Shown in pieces: positions 45,784-55,435 of a stretch of DNA of 64,000 nucleotides. Numbering within the stretch: the stretch's first letter is position 1; each line of letters begins with the position of its first letter. The translations under genes were made by a program, and so were the position numbers. The notes below the pieces were generated by a model. That model was not told the origin of the DNA. It saw only the letters and a program-made list of their open reading frames with translations, and made no database searches. The DNA comes from Kibdelosporangium philippinense (lineage in GTDB: Bacteria; Actinomycetota; Actinomycetes; Mycobacteriales; Pseudonocardiaceae). The stretch covers positions 3,844,001 through 3,908,000 of the forward strand of contig NZ_JAJVCN010000001.1 in the NCBI RefSeq assembly GCF_021390435.2, given 5' to 3'.

Positions 45784-48700
45784 CCAGGTCGAGATCGACG
45801 GGTACCGAGCCGAACCCGCCCGTGCGCGCGCCGGACACCCCTTGTCACTCCAACAGCAAGAGGTCTGGTTCCTGCATCGGGTCGCTCCGGACAGCATTGC
45901 TCACCAGGCGCAGACAACGATCCATGTCGCCGGTGCCTTCGATCTCGACCTGCTCGACCGCGTCATCACGGAGATAAGCCGGCGGCACGAGATTCTCCGC
46001 ACCACCTACTCGGAGATCGACGGCAGACCGCGGCAGGTGGTGCACCCGCCACAGCCGATCCGGGCGCGGCGGCTGGACATCAGTGACGTCCGCGAAGGAC
46101 AACGCGAACTGCTGGACGAAATCGTAGCCAGGGAACTTCGCAGGCCCACGCGCATCACACACCTGCCGCTGATCGACTGGACCGCGGTCCGGCTGTCCGG
46201 CGACGAGCACGAACTCATCCTGGTGAAGAGCCACCTGCTGCACGACGGGTGGTCCTTCGCGCTGCTGATGCGCGAGTTCAAGACGCTTTACAACGCGTTC
46301 GCCGAAGGCGTCGAGCCGCCGTTGGCCGAACTGCCCATCCAGTACCGGGATTTCGCGTGCCGGCAACGCTCGGCGTTGGCGACCGCGCCCATGCTCGCGC
46401 AGCTCGCTTACTGGCAGAACCAGCTCGGCGACCTCCCGTCCCCGATCGAGCTGCCGTTGGACTACCCACGGCCCGCGACTCAGAGCTTCCGCGCGGAGAC
46501 TCTGCGGGTGGAGCTGCCACCTGGGCTGCCGGCCGCGCTGCGCTCGTTCTGCCACGCTCACCGGGTGACGCTGTCCAGCGTCATGCTCGGGGCGTTCTAC
46601 GCCCTGCTGTCCCGCTACACCGGGCAGCGGGACATCTGCGTCGGCTCTTCGTTCGCTGCCCGGCAGGCACCCGGGACCGAGGACCTGATCGGCGTGGTCG
46701 CCAATACGGTGCCGTTGCGGTGCGACGTCGACCCCACTCTGGGCTTCGAAGATCTGGTCGAGAAGGTGCACAGCGTCGTGCTGGACGCGACGGCGAACGA
46801 GCTGCTGCCGTTCCTTGAGCTGGTCCGGGTGGTCAACCCCACCCGGCAGCCGGGTCGCCATCCACTGACCGACGTTCTCTTCAGCGTCGACGACTCCCCG
46901 ATCCCGGACGTCGAGCTCGTCGGAGCGACCGGGACGATCTTCGAGCACGGGAACGGCGCGGCGAAGACGGACCTGAACGTCGTGGTGATCCCGGGCGCGG
47001 AAAGGGCGGAAAGGCAGGGCGCCGACGCCGGACACATCGACGGCCGGGTCACCATGCGCTGGGAGTACGCCGCCGATCTGTTCGACCGCGCGACTGTTCG
47101 ACGGATGGCCGACAGTTACCTGCGGCTGCTGGCTGACGCGATCGCCAGGCCGAAGGCACCCCTGTTCGGGCTGGCCCTGCTCAGCCCACGCGACCGCGAC
47201 ATGGTGCTGACCGACTGGAATCCCGAACGCCATCCCCCTGCCGGCGACAGCCCGCTCGTTCATCATGCGGTTCGGGCACAGGCTCGCAGCACACCGGACG
47301 CTCCGGCCATCCGCGACGGCGCCCGCGAGGTCAGCTACGCCGAGCTGATCCAGCAGGCGGACTCGCTGGCAGGCATCCTCCGCGCACGCGGCGTCCTGCC
47401 TCGGACGGTGGTGGGGGTGTGCCTGCCACGTGGCGCGGACCTGGTGATCGCCGAACTCGCCGTGCTCTGCGTCGGGGCCGCCTACTTCCCCCTGGATCCG
47501 GAGAATCCGCCGGCCCGCCTGGCTGATCAGTACGCCGCCGCCGGTGCCGTCCTCATCGTCACCGACAGCGTGACAGCTGAGCGCGTCCCCGGTGATCTCG
47601 CACAGCTGTCCATGGACCGGCTGCCCGACGCAGCCGACGTGGTCGACGCCGGTCCGCCGAATACGACGCACGACGACCTCGCCTACCTGATAGCGACATC
47701 CGGCTCAACCGGCCGGCCGAAGATCGTGATGGTCGACCAGCGGTCGCTCGCCAACGCGGTCACCTGGCGTTGCCGGCGCTGCGACCTCAGGCAGACCGAC
47801 CGGATCGCCCAGGTCGCCTCTCCTGGGTTCGACACCTCCGTGATGGACATCTGGCCGACCCTGGTCTCCGGCGCGACCCTGTACGTGCCCGACCAGGACA
47901 CCCGGCTCGATCCGGAGCGCCTGCGCTCGTGGCTGGTCACCGAGGGGATCACCGTCACCGAGTTGCCGACGGCGCTGGCCGAGCGCGTCCTAAAGTTGAC
48001 CTGGCCGGCCGCCTTTGCCCTTCGGGAGCTGATCACCGGGGGCGACCGGCTCCGAGTCCGGCCCGCCGCAGGCCTGCCGTTCCGGGTGCTCAACGAGTAC
48101 GGCCCGACGGAGACCACTGCGACCGCGACGGCCGGGCACATCGAACCCGCCGGAACCGTGCATGGGCCTCCCGACATCGGACGCCCTATCACCGGTGTCA
48201 GCGCCTACATCCTGGACGCGTGGCGGCAACTGGTACCGCCCGGAGCGACCGGTGAACTCTGGATCGGTGGCGTCGGTGTCGCCCGCGGCTACCACGGTTC
48301 GCCAGGGATGACCGCGGACCGCTTCGTTCCCGACCCGTTCTCCGAGGTCCCCGGGAGCCGGATGTACCGCACCGGCGACCTCGTCAGACATCTGCCGGAT
48401 GGGCGCATCGCCTTCCTCGGTCGCCGGGACCGCCAGGTCAAGCTGCGTGGCTACCGGATCGAACCGGCCGAGATCGTCGAGGCACTGCGCGCACACCCCG
48501 CAGTGGCCGACGCGGTAGTGCTGGCTACGACCGACGAGGACGGGAAAGGCGAGAAACGTCTCGTCGCCTACATTGAGGCGGAAGACCAACCGGCGCTGCG
48601 GCAGCAGCTGCGTGAGCACCTCGCCGACCGCCTCCCGCGATACATGATCCCCACCGATTTCGTGGTGCTGGACTCGTTGCCGCTCAACCGGAACGGGAAG

Positions 48701-49114
48701 GTGGACGAGCGCGCTCTGCCGGCCCCCGGGCCGCCTGAGCCCGATCCCGGCTTCCGGGCTCCCCGCACCGGTACGCAACAGTGGCTCGCTGACACCTGGT
48801 GTTCAGTGCTGCGGCTGGAACGAGTCGGTCTCGACGACAACTTCTTCGACATCGGCGGGCATTCGCTGCTGTTGGCCGAGGTGCAGCGGGAGCTTGCCGG
48901 ACGGGGTCACGAAGTGTCGGTCGTGACGCTCTTCGAGTACACGACGATCCACCAGCTGGCGAGGTATCTGGACGATCGCGACGTGATCGACGGCAAGGAT
49001 GCCGACGAGTCCGGTCGAGCGGCACGGCGGGACGCCGGGCGCGCTCGTCTGAGCCGCCGCCGGGCAGCCCTGCGCTCAGCTGGGCTGACGAATGCCGCCG
49101 AGGAGGGCGCGTGA
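45773..49114 (+). CDS. Non-ribosomal peptide synthetase, C-A-PCP
   Basis: 1113 residues from the ATG at 45773. C domain: LSLQQQEVWFLHR, and the active site SHLLHDGWS (about residue 152) in which the first His of HHxxxDG is Ser but the catalytic second His is kept. A domain: YLIATSGSTGRPKIVMV, FDTSVMDIW, NEYGPTETTATATA, YRTGDLVRHLPDGRIAFLGR. Hand-read specificity residues are D-T-M-E-I-G-E-A-T; I know no confident substrate for this code. PCP: DDNFFDIGGHSLLLAE (Ser about 1031). There is no TE or epimerase. The basic C-terminal tail (GRARLSRRRAALRSAG) resembles that of the C-PCP protein at 60625 and may be a docking segment. Confidence 0.9.
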   Translation: MTDDQVEIDGYRAEPARARAGHPLSLQQQEVWFLHRVAPDSIAHQAQTTIHVAGAFDLDLLDRVITEISRRHEILRTTYSEIDGRPRQVVHPPQPIRARRLDISDVREGQRELLDEIVARELRRPTRITHLPLIDWTAVRLSGDEHELILVKSHLLHDGWSFALLMREFKTLYNAFAEGVEPPLAELPIQYRDFACRQRSALATAPMLAQLAYWQNQLGDLPSPIELPLDYPRPATQSFRAETLRVELPPGLPAALRSFCHAHRVTLSSVMLGAFYALLSRYTGQRDICVGSSFAARQAPGTEDLIGVVANTVPLRCDVDPTLGFEDLVEKVHSVVLDATANELLPFLELVRVVNPTRQPGRHPLTDVLFSVDDSPIPDVELVGATGTIFEHGNGAAKTDLNVVVIPGAERAERQGADAGHIDGRVTMRWEYAADLFDRATVRRMADSYLRLLADAIARPKAPLFGLALLSPRDRDMVLTDWNPERHPPAGDSPLVHHAVRAQARSTPDAPAIRDGAREVSYAELIQQADSLAGILRARGVLPRTVVGVCLPRGADLVIAELAVLCVGAAYFPLDPENPPARLADQYAAAGAVLIVTDSVTAERVPGDLAQLSMDRLPDAADVVDAGPPNTTHDDLAYLIATSGSTGRPKIVMVDQRSLANAVTWRCRRCDLRQTDRIAQVASPGFDTSVMDIWPTLVSGATLYVPDQDTRLDPERLRSWLVTEGITVTELPTALAERVLKLTWPAAFALRELITGGDRLRVRPAAGLPFRVLNEYGPTETTATATAGHIEPAGTVHGPPDIGRPITGVSAYILDAWRQLVPPGATGELWIGGVGVARGYHGSPGMTADRFVPDPFSEVPGSRMYRTGDLVRHLPDGRIAFLGRRDRQVKLRGYRIEPAEIVEALRAHPAVADAVVLATTDEDGKGEKRLVAYIEAEDQPALRQQLREHLADRLPRYMIPTDFVVLDSLPLNRNGKVDERALPAPGPPEPDPGFRAPRTGTQQWLADTWCSVLRLERVGLDDNFFDIGGHSLLLAEVQRELAGRGHEVSVVTLFEYTTIHQLARYLDDRDVIDGKDADESGRAARRDAGRARLSRRRAALRSAGLTNAAEEGA

Positions 49115-49115
49115 C

Positions 49116-50387
49116 CTAATCGACCGGTGTTTCTGCGGCTGGTTCATGGTGGGAGACGACGTCGCGGAGCTTGGGGATCGCGGACAGCAACGGCGGCAGG
49201 ACGGCCAGGGCGCCGAGTCCGGCGGCTATCCAGAAGACTCCCGTCAGTCCGAGGTGATCGACCAGCAGTCCGCCGCCGGCCGCGCCCAGCGGCATGACGC
49301 CCCACGTCGCGAACCGGAAGACCGAGTTCATCCGCCCCAACAGGTGCGGTGGTGTCACGGCCTGGCACAGGCTGACCTGCAGGACGTTGAAGATGAACGC
49401 GCCGAGGTACGCGACGAACATTCCGGACGCGAAGGTCACCGGCCCGATGGACATCGGCAGGATCGCCGAACCCACGGCGAACAGCACGATCGATACCACG
49501 AAGGCGGTTCCGGTGCCGAAACGGCGTGCGAACGGCTCCGCCACGAGTGCCCCGAGCACACCGCCGCCGTTTCCGGCAGCCAACGCGACACCGATCACCG
49601 CGGGGCTCATGAACAGCACGTCGGTGGCGTAGACGACCTGCAGGGCGAGGATGATCGCGGACGCGAGTTCGGCAAGCGTGGCGCACAACAACAGCGGGCG
49701 CACCAGCGGGTGGCGGAACACGAAGCGCACGCCTTCGCGGATGTCCTGGCTGAGGCTGTTGCGTGCAGCCGGCCGGTCCACCGGTGGCGGTTTGCGGATG
49801 CGCAGGACGAAGTACGCCGACGACAGGTACGTGACCGCGTCGACGAGCACCGCGAGCGGGGCAGTGAGCAGCTGCACCATCAGACCGCCGACGGCCGGGC
49901 TGCCGATCTGCGAGACCGAGCGGGACAGTTCGAGCTTCCCGTTGGCATCGACGAGGCGGTCCTCGGCGACCAGCGCGGGCAGGATCGACAGCTGCGCGAC
50001 GTCGTAGAACAGCGTGCCCAGGCCGATGAGGAACGCCACGACGTACAGCACCGGCATGGTGAGGACATCCATGACCAGCGCGGCGGGCACGGCGAGCAGG
50101 GCCACCGCACGCATCGCGTCGGCCCCGGCCATCACCGCGCGCAACGGCAACCGTTCCACCCAGACGCCTACGGGCAGACCGATCAGCAGGATCGGAAGGT
50201 ACTCGACGGCCCAGAGCACGCCGACCTCGAACGGCGACGCGTCGAGGAGGAACAGGGCGACCAGCGGTAGCGCCAGCAGGGTGATGCTGGTACCGAACAG
50301 GCTGGTGGTCTGCGACATCCAGAGGTTGCGGTAGTCCGGGACACCCCACAGGCTCCGGCGCGGGCCCGATCGCCACTTGATCGTCAT
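49116..50387 (-). CDS. MFS transporter, enterobactin-exporter-like
   Basis: 423 residues with about 12 hydrophobic helices. The N-terminus has LWMSQTTSLFGTSITLLALPLVAL, characteristic of the MFS_3/EntS subgroup of siderophore and antibiotic exporters. VEYLPILLIGLPVGVWVERLPLR is the MFS A-like loop, and VNGKLELSRS-type sequence (VDANGKLELSRSVSQIGSPA) follows. It ends 1 bp from the convergent NRPS stop. It is a plausible product exporter or self-resistance pump, in addition to the MFS domain fused to the NRPS. It is divergent from the KS gene across a 595-bp control region. Confidence 0.9.
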   Translation of the reverse strand: MTIKWRSGPRRSLWGVPDYRNLWMSQTTSLFGTSITLLALPLVALFLLDASPFEVGVLWAVEYLPILLIGLPVGVWVERLPLRAVMAGADAMRAVALLAVPAALVMDVLTMPVLYVVAFLIGLGTLFYDVAQLSILPALVAEDRLVDANGKLELSRSVSQIGSPAVGGLMVQLLTAPLAVLVDAVTYLSSAYFVLRIRKPPPVDRPAARNSLSQDIREGVRFVFRHPLVRPLLLCATLAELASAIILALQVVYATDVLFMSPAVIGVALAAGNGGGVLGALVAEPFARRFGTGTAFVVSIVLFAVGSAILPMSIGPVTFASGMFVAYLGAFIFNVLQVSLCQAVTPPHLLGRMNSVFRFATWGVMPLGAAGGGLLVDHLGLTGVFWIAAGLGALAVLPPLLSAIPKLRDVVSHHEPAAETPVD

Positions 50388-50982
50388 TCGGGGCGCCGGT
50401 CGACGGTCGTCTCGGGCATGGATGTCCTTCGGGGGAGGTGGTGGTCGGGGCTGTGCGGGCTCAGGGTGCGGCTGACGGGAGAGTCGTCGTGCACGGGGCG
50501 GCCGGGCGCCGGACTTCCACCGTCAGCGTCAGCTCTGTCCTGATCGTGCCTCGCGGGAAATGTGGGACAGATTGCCGACTCGACGTTCCGAGCACGTCGA
50601 CGGGTCGGCGTCCCAATTTCGTGCACAATGACCTGAATGACAATTCGGATGAGTTTGCGAGCCTCAGTGAACCCAGTGGGAACCTAATTTGTCAAGCCAT
50701 GCCGTGGTGGCGAGTTTGAGCCACATGGGATCGCCCTTACGGGCCTTGTGTAGGTCTCGAAAAATGTCCACCAACCAGGTGTTCGATGAAATCATCAGCG
50801 TCTTTGGAAATTTGCCGTATGTTCACCTGCTCCACCTCTGTGATCGTGTGTGCGTGTCGTTAGCCTTCCAGCACCGAATGCCCGCGAATGCCCGCACAGT
50901 TCGCGGATGTTCGCAGGTAAATGTTCGCGGTTAACTGCCTGTTAAGCGTCAATTTCGTTTGATTCTGACCGGAGAACAAGAT
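50388..50982. promoter_or_regulatory. 595-bp divergent control region, relatively AT-rich
   Basis: No supported gene. From about 50600 to 50980 the DNA is clearly less GC-rich than its surroundings. Three GTTCGC(G/A)GG-type direct repeats occur at 50899-50906, 50909-50917 and 50923-50930, about 55-85 bp upstream of the KS start at 50983. They could be an operator for a pathway regulator, although no regulatory gene is present in this window's cluster. Promoters for the MFS exporter and the KS-to-PCP operon should lie here. Confidence 0.45.
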
Positions 50983-53277
50983 ATGTGGACCGAAGACGTT
51001 GACGACAGCGGTTTCGTCGCCGTCACGGCCATGGCGGGCCGGTGGCCGGGAGCTTCGGACGTCGAGACCTTCTGGGAAAACCTCTGCGACGGCCGGGAGT
51101 CGGTGTCGGTGTTGCCCGACCAACTGGCGGCGGCGGAAGACGGGTACGTGCCGGCGTACGGCCTGCTGAGCGATCCGGAGTTCTTCGACGCCGACTATTT
51201 CGGCTACTCACCCGAGGACGCACTGATCATGGATCCGCAGCACCGGCTGCTGCTGGAGTGCGCCCACGAGGCCATCGAGCGCGCCGGGTACGGCGGCCCG
51301 GAACGCCTGTCGACTGGCGTGTTCGTCGGGGGATCGGTCACCGACCACGGAGCCCTTGTCCGGGCATGGGGGCACACCCGGGGTGTCCCGTTGCCGGACT
51401 CCCGTGTCCAGCAGGCGAACGACGTCGACTTCCTCGCCACCCGGATCGCCTACAAGCTGGGCCTGACCGGGCCTGCCATGGCGGTGCAGTCGGCCTGCTC
51501 CTCGTCATTGGTCGCGGTGCACGTCGCCATCGGTTCGCTGCTCGCGGGTGACTGCGCGATGGCGGTTGCCGGCGGCGCCTCGGTGCTGGCCGCGATCCCG
51601 ACGCTGCGGCACGACCCGGACGACATCTTCGCCGACGACGGGCGGTGCCGTCCGTTCGACGCGCACGGCCGCGGCACCGTGCGGGCGAGCGCGGTGGGAT
51701 TGGTGGTGCTCCGTCCGCTCGCCGAGGCGCTGGACGACGGTGACCACGTGCACGCGGTCATCCGCGGCACTGCGGTGAACAACGACGGCCGGCGCAAGAT
51801 GGGTTTCCACGCACCGAGCGTGGCCGGGGCGGCCGGGGCCGTCCGCGCCGCTCAGTTGGTGGCCGGTGTCGGTGCGGACGAGATCGGCTACGTCGAGGCG
51901 CACGGTACTGGCACCGCGCTTGGTGACCCGGTCGAGGTCGCTGGGTTGACCAAGGCGTTCCGCCAAAGCACGGACCGGACAGGGTACTGCCGGATCGGAT
52001 CGGTCAAGGCGAACATCGGCCACGCCGACGCGGCCGCCGGCATCGTGGGACTGATCAAGACGGTGCTCTGCGTGGAGCACGGTGTACTCCCCGCCAGCCT
52101 GAACTTCACCGAGCCGAACCCGGCGATCGACTTCGCGTCATCCCCGTTCGTCGTCAACGACCGGACCGTTTCGTGGGAGTCAGGGGGACGGACCAGGGTC
52201 GGCGCCACGAACGTGCTCGCGTTCGGCGGTACCAACGCCCACGCCGTGGTGGCCGAGCCGCCGCCCGCGCTCCCGACGAGCCCTGGGCGACCGGACCACC
52301 TGCTCGTCATCTCGGCGCGGACCGGGCCCGCGCTCCACAACGTCGCCCGCAGACTGGCCGACCACCTCGAACGGTGCCCGGACGCCGATCTCGCCGATGT
52401 CGCGTGGACGTTGCAGACGGGTCGGGCGACGCATTCCGAACGCCACTTCGTGGTCGCCGCGGACGTGCCCGAGGCTGTCGCGGCCCTCCGCGTGAGCACG
52501 CCGGGCGGGGAAGACCTTGGTCGCACACACCAACCGCGCATCGTCTTCCTGTTCGCCGAGCCCGAGGGGCGACGCACGGGCTCCGTCGCCGCGATCCACG
52601 ACACGGACGAGGTGTTCCGCGCCTGCTTGGACGAGATCGCCGAAGCCGCGTACCCGAATCTCGGCCACGACCTGCGCCGGGCGCTGCTCGCGGCCCCCGG
52701 CCCGCAGAGCGCGCCCGCGGTTCCCGCGGCGCACCTCGCTGTGCAGTACGCGACGGCGAGGCTGCTGATGTCCTGGGGTCTGCGCCCCGACGCCGTGGCC
52801 GGGCAGGGGCTCGGCGCCCGCTGCGCGGCGGCCATCGCCGCGGAGTCGAGCCCCGCCGATGCCGCCCGCCTGCTCGTCACGCACACCGAAGCCGGCATTC
52901 AGGCGGCCGCCCCGGCCCGGTCCGGCCAACCGCTGCTCTGCGACGTTTCGGCGGCGTTGGACGGCGCACCGGGGCAGATCGTCGTGCACATCGGGGCGGA
53001 GCGATCGGCGGCGCCCGCCACCGGCGTCGTCGAACTGGTGTCCGTCGACGTCCTGGACGAGCCCGGCCGCTCACCGACCGGTGTCCGGACGGCGCTCGCC
53101 GCGGTCGGCCGGCTCTGGGCGGCCGGGGCGACGGTCGACTTCGCAGCCCTGCACGCGGGCGAGCGACGGCGTCGCGTACGCCTGCCCACCTATCCGTTCG
53201 AGCGGCGTCCCTACCTGGTGCCCCATCAGGTGTCCGCTCTCGTCCACCACCCGGCTTCCCCGGCCCACAGAGAGTGA
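50983..53277 (+). CDS. Polyketide synthase KS with inactive AT remnant
   Basis: 764 residues from the ATG at 50983. KS (about 8-430): AVQSACSSSLVAVHVA with Cys172, VEAHGTGTALGDPVEV, SVKANIGHADAAAGIVGL; all catalytic residues are present. The following region keeps the KS-AT linker (VISARTGPALHNVARRL) and a shortened AT-like segment, but the nucleophile motif GHSxG reads GQGLGA (about residue 607), so the Ser is gone. The post-AT linker LPTYPFERRPYLV remains. No ACP is attached; a free ACP is encoded next. Loading would need the AT of the 35297 module or another trans enzyme. First gene of an operon running to 62705. Confidence 0.88.
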   Translation: MWTEDVDDSGFVAVTAMAGRWPGASDVETFWENLCDGRESVSVLPDQLAAAEDGYVPAYGLLSDPEFFDADYFGYSPEDALIMDPQHRLLLECAHEAIERAGYGGPERLSTGVFVGGSVTDHGALVRAWGHTRGVPLPDSRVQQANDVDFLATRIAYKLGLTGPAMAVQSACSSSLVAVHVAIGSLLAGDCAMAVAGGASVLAAIPTLRHDPDDIFADDGRCRPFDAHGRGTVRASAVGLVVLRPLAEALDDGDHVHAVIRGTAVNNDGRRKMGFHAPSVAGAAGAVRAAQLVAGVGADEIGYVEAHGTGTALGDPVEVAGLTKAFRQSTDRTGYCRIGSVKANIGHADAAAGIVGLIKTVLCVEHGVLPASLNFTEPNPAIDFASSPFVVNDRTVSWESGGRTRVGATNVLAFGGTNAHAVVAEPPPALPTSPGRPDHLLVISARTGPALHNVARRLADHLERCPDADLADVAWTLQTGRATHSERHFVVAADVPEAVAALRVSTPGGEDLGRTHQPRIVFLFAEPEGRRTGSVAAIHDTDEVFRACLDEIAEAAYPNLGHDLRRALLAAPGPQSAPAVPAAHLAVQYATARLLMSWGLRPDAVAGQGLGARCAAAIAAESSPADAARLLVTHTEAGIQAAAPARSGQPLLCDVSAALDGAPGQIVVHIGAERSAAPATGVVELVSVDVLDEPGRSPTGVRTALAAVGRLWAAGATVDFAALHAGERRRRVRLPTYPFERRPYLVPHQVSALVHHPASPAHRE

Positions 53278-53282
53278 CTTTC

Positions 53283-53552
53283 ATGAACGACATCGAGCGA
53301 TCCATCGGATCCATGCTGGTCACCGACCTGTTCGTCGAGATTCCGGAGGACAGGATGACCCCCGACGACCGGCTGCGCGGTGACCTCGGGCTGGACTCCC
53401 TCGGCTTCGTCGAGTTGCGGGTCCAGTGCGAGAACACCTTCGGCATCACCATCTCCGACGCCGAGTTCACCCCGGAGAACTTCACCAGCATCCGCACCGT
53501 CGCCGACCTCGTTCGCACCCTGCGGGGCAGCTCCCCGGTGGCCGGCGATTGA
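53283..53552 (+). CDS. Free-standing acyl carrier protein
   Basis: 89 residues. LRGDLGLDSLGFVELRVQCENTFG carries the phosphopantetheine Ser39 in the DSL motif, typical of type II ACPs. It starts 5 bp after the KS gene stop, so it is probably its partner in trans. Growth of the chain by the downstream KS/half-KS/hotdog proteins may occur on this ACP. Confidence 0.92.
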   Translation: MNDIERSIGSMLVTDLFVEIPEDRMTPDDRLRGDLGLDSLGFVELRVQCENTFGITISDAEFTPENFTSIRTVADLVRTLRGSSPVAGD

Positions 53553-53597
53553 CGTCCGGACGTCCAGGACTCCAGGCTCCGCCGAGAGGACACACCC

Positions 53598-54986
53598 ATG
53601 TCAGCCGACGTGATCGGGCTTGCCGGGCGCGAACCCACCAGGCCCTGGTTCGACCGCGACGTCCAGTTCGACCACTACGGAGCGGAGCCACTGCCGTTCG
53701 GGTGCACCGGGGCGCGCGGGATCGTCCAGCACTTCGTCGAGCTGAAGGGCAGCGAGGCGGGACGCGCCTTCGAGGTGCTGGACGCCAGCGGCGGGTACGG
53801 CTCCGCCTGCCTGGGGGCGGGTTCGGACGTGATCGCCGAGGCCATGGCGGCTGCCGTCCACGATGTCGGCTACGTGACCGACGAAATCGCCTCGGCGGAG
53901 CGCTCCCGGCTCCTGGAACAGCTGTTCGGCGCCGGTGGGCTGTTCGCGGACCGGTTCGCGGCGGCGGACTACCGGGTCAGCGGGCGCAACTCGGGCTCGG
54001 AGGGCATGGAGCTCGCCCTGCGCCTTGTCCTCGAGTCGCGCTTCGACCGTCGCCGGCTGCGGGCCGTGCCAGGGGCCGAGCAGCGTGACATCGTGCTCGG
54101 GTTCGAGGGCGCGTGGCACGGCTGGTCGGGCGGACTGCTCCCACTGCTCAACCGCCGCCACTACCGGGTCGGCCTGCCCACGATCGCCCCGGAGCAGTTC
54201 GGCTTCCGCACCGACCACATCCCGTTCGGCGACCTCGACGCGGCCAGGGAGTGGTTCGACCGCAACGGGGAACAAGTGCTGGCGGTCGTGGTCGAACCGG
54301 TCCAGGGCGACGCCGGCATCCTGGTGCCCGAGCACGGCTACCTGCGCGAGCTGGCCGCGCTCGCGACGCGCAGCGGCGCGTTGCTGGTGGCGGACGAGGT
54401 CCTGACCTTCGCCAAGACCGGCCGGTTCTTCGCGATGACCGATGAGGCGGGCCCGATCCCCACCGACATCACGGTGATCGGCAAGAACCTCGGCATGGGG
54501 GCGCTGTCCACCTCGATGGTGATCGCACGCCGCGACCTGGGCGTGCGTCCCACCGGCGCCGTGTCCACGTCCGACCTGCGCCCACTCACGTGCGCGGTGA
54601 TCCGGGCCGGTCTCGAGCACATTGTCGCCGAGGGCCTGGTCGAGCGCTCCGGGCAGGTGGGAGCCCAGCTGGGCCGGCTGCTGCGCGACCGGGTGGTGGC
54701 GGAGTTCCCCGACCTGTACCGGGAGGCCCGCGGCGTGGGTCTGCTGCACGGCGTCGAGCTGACCGACTTCGCCGCCGCCCGCATCGGCGAGCTGCGCACC
54801 TGCATGATCCGCAACGGCGTGTACGTGGAGTTCATGTCCGGGGCCGGCCGCCGTTCGCGCGGCCTGCGGTACGTGAACGCGACGATGCGGGTGGCGCCGC
54901 CGCTCGTGGTGACCGCGGACGACGTCGAGACGATCGCCGTGCGGCTGGCGGCCGGGTCGCGCGCCCTGACGGAGCTCGCGCCGTGA
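53598..54986 (+). CDS. PLP-dependent class III aminotransferase
   Basis: 462 residues, ATG at 53598 with GAGAGGACA upstream. The family resembles glutamate-1-semialdehyde aminomutase and PKS-linked transaminases: LDASGGYGSACLG, RVSGRNSGSEGMELALRL, VVVEPVQGDAG, LLVADEVLTFAKTGRFFA, and the PLP lysine in TVIGKNLGMGAL (Lys296). In hybrid clusters such enzymes aminate a beta-ketoacyl-ACP to a beta-amino acyl chain, which fits its place after KS and ACP and the absence of any ketoreductase. The substrate is inferred, not shown. Confidence 0.9.
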   Translation: MSADVIGLAGREPTRPWFDRDVQFDHYGAEPLPFGCTGARGIVQHFVELKGSEAGRAFEVLDASGGYGSACLGAGSDVIAEAMAAAVHDVGYVTDEIASAERSRLLEQLFGAGGLFADRFAAADYRVSGRNSGSEGMELALRLVLESRFDRRRLRAVPGAEQRDIVLGFEGAWHGWSGGLLPLLNRRHYRVGLPTIAPEQFGFRTDHIPFGDLDAAREWFDRNGEQVLAVVVEPVQGDAGILVPEHGYLRELAALATRSGALLVADEVLTFAKTGRFFAMTDEAGPIPTDITVIGKNLGMGALSTSMVIARRDLGVRPTGAVSTSDLRPLTCAVIRAGLEHIVAEGLVERSGQVGAQLGRLLRDRVVAEFPDLYREARGVGLLHGVELTDFAAARIGELRTCMIRNGVYVEFMSGAGRRSRGLRYVNATMRVAPPLVVTADDVETIAVRLAAGSRALTELAP

Positions 54987-55435
54987 CGGCCGCACCGTCC
55001 ACGCGGGTGGGTGCGCGGCTGCAGGCGGTCCGCCGTCGTGTCGAGCACGCCGACACGGACGCGTCCGGCGTCGTGCACTTCGCCCGGTACGCCGTCCTGC
55101 AGGAGACCGCCCTGCTGGAGAACCTCGAACGGCTCGGCGTCGGCCTCGGGGTGCTCGCGAGCGGAGGGCTCGACCTCGTCGTCGTGGAGGCCACGACGAG
55201 GTACCGCTTCCCGGCGCGCTACCCCGAGGAGCTGAGCCTCGAACCCGTCGTCGGGCACCTCGGTGCCGCGCGGGCCCGGATCGACACGACGATCCGGCGG
55301 CTCGCGGACAGCGTCGAACTCGCCACCGGCTCCCTCGTCGTGGCGCTGACGGACCGCGTGACCGGTGCGCCGTGCGCACTGCTCCCAGCCCTGCACGCCG
55401 TCCTCGAGGAGGCCCGCTCCGATGTTCCCCGCTGA
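54983..55435 (+). CDS. Hotdog-fold acyl thioesterase (4HBT/YbgC-like)
   Basis: 150 residues from a GTG overlapping the aminotransferase stop (GTGA). HADTDASGVVHFARYAVLQE is the 4HBT active-site block (Asp and HFxxY); VVEATTRYRFPARYPEEL follows. It hydrolyses acyl-CoA or acyl-ACP thioesters. A YbgC-like thioesterase beside a FabZ-like protein, KS, half-KS and ligase recalls aryl-polyene clusters. It could release the chain for the acyl-AMP ligase or edit stalled chains. Confidence 0.85.
   Translation: MTAAPSTRVGARLQAVRRRVEHADTDASGVVHFARYAVLQETALLENLERLGVGLGVLASGGLDLVVVEATTRYRFPARYPEELSLEPVVGHLGAARARIDTTIRRLADSVELATGSLVVALTDRVTGAPCALLPALHAVLEEARSDVPR

Noticed and set aside
50384..50643. Small open frames on both strands upstream of the MFS exporter
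   Set aside because: No domain, no convincing ribosome-binding site, and they lie in the divergent control region.
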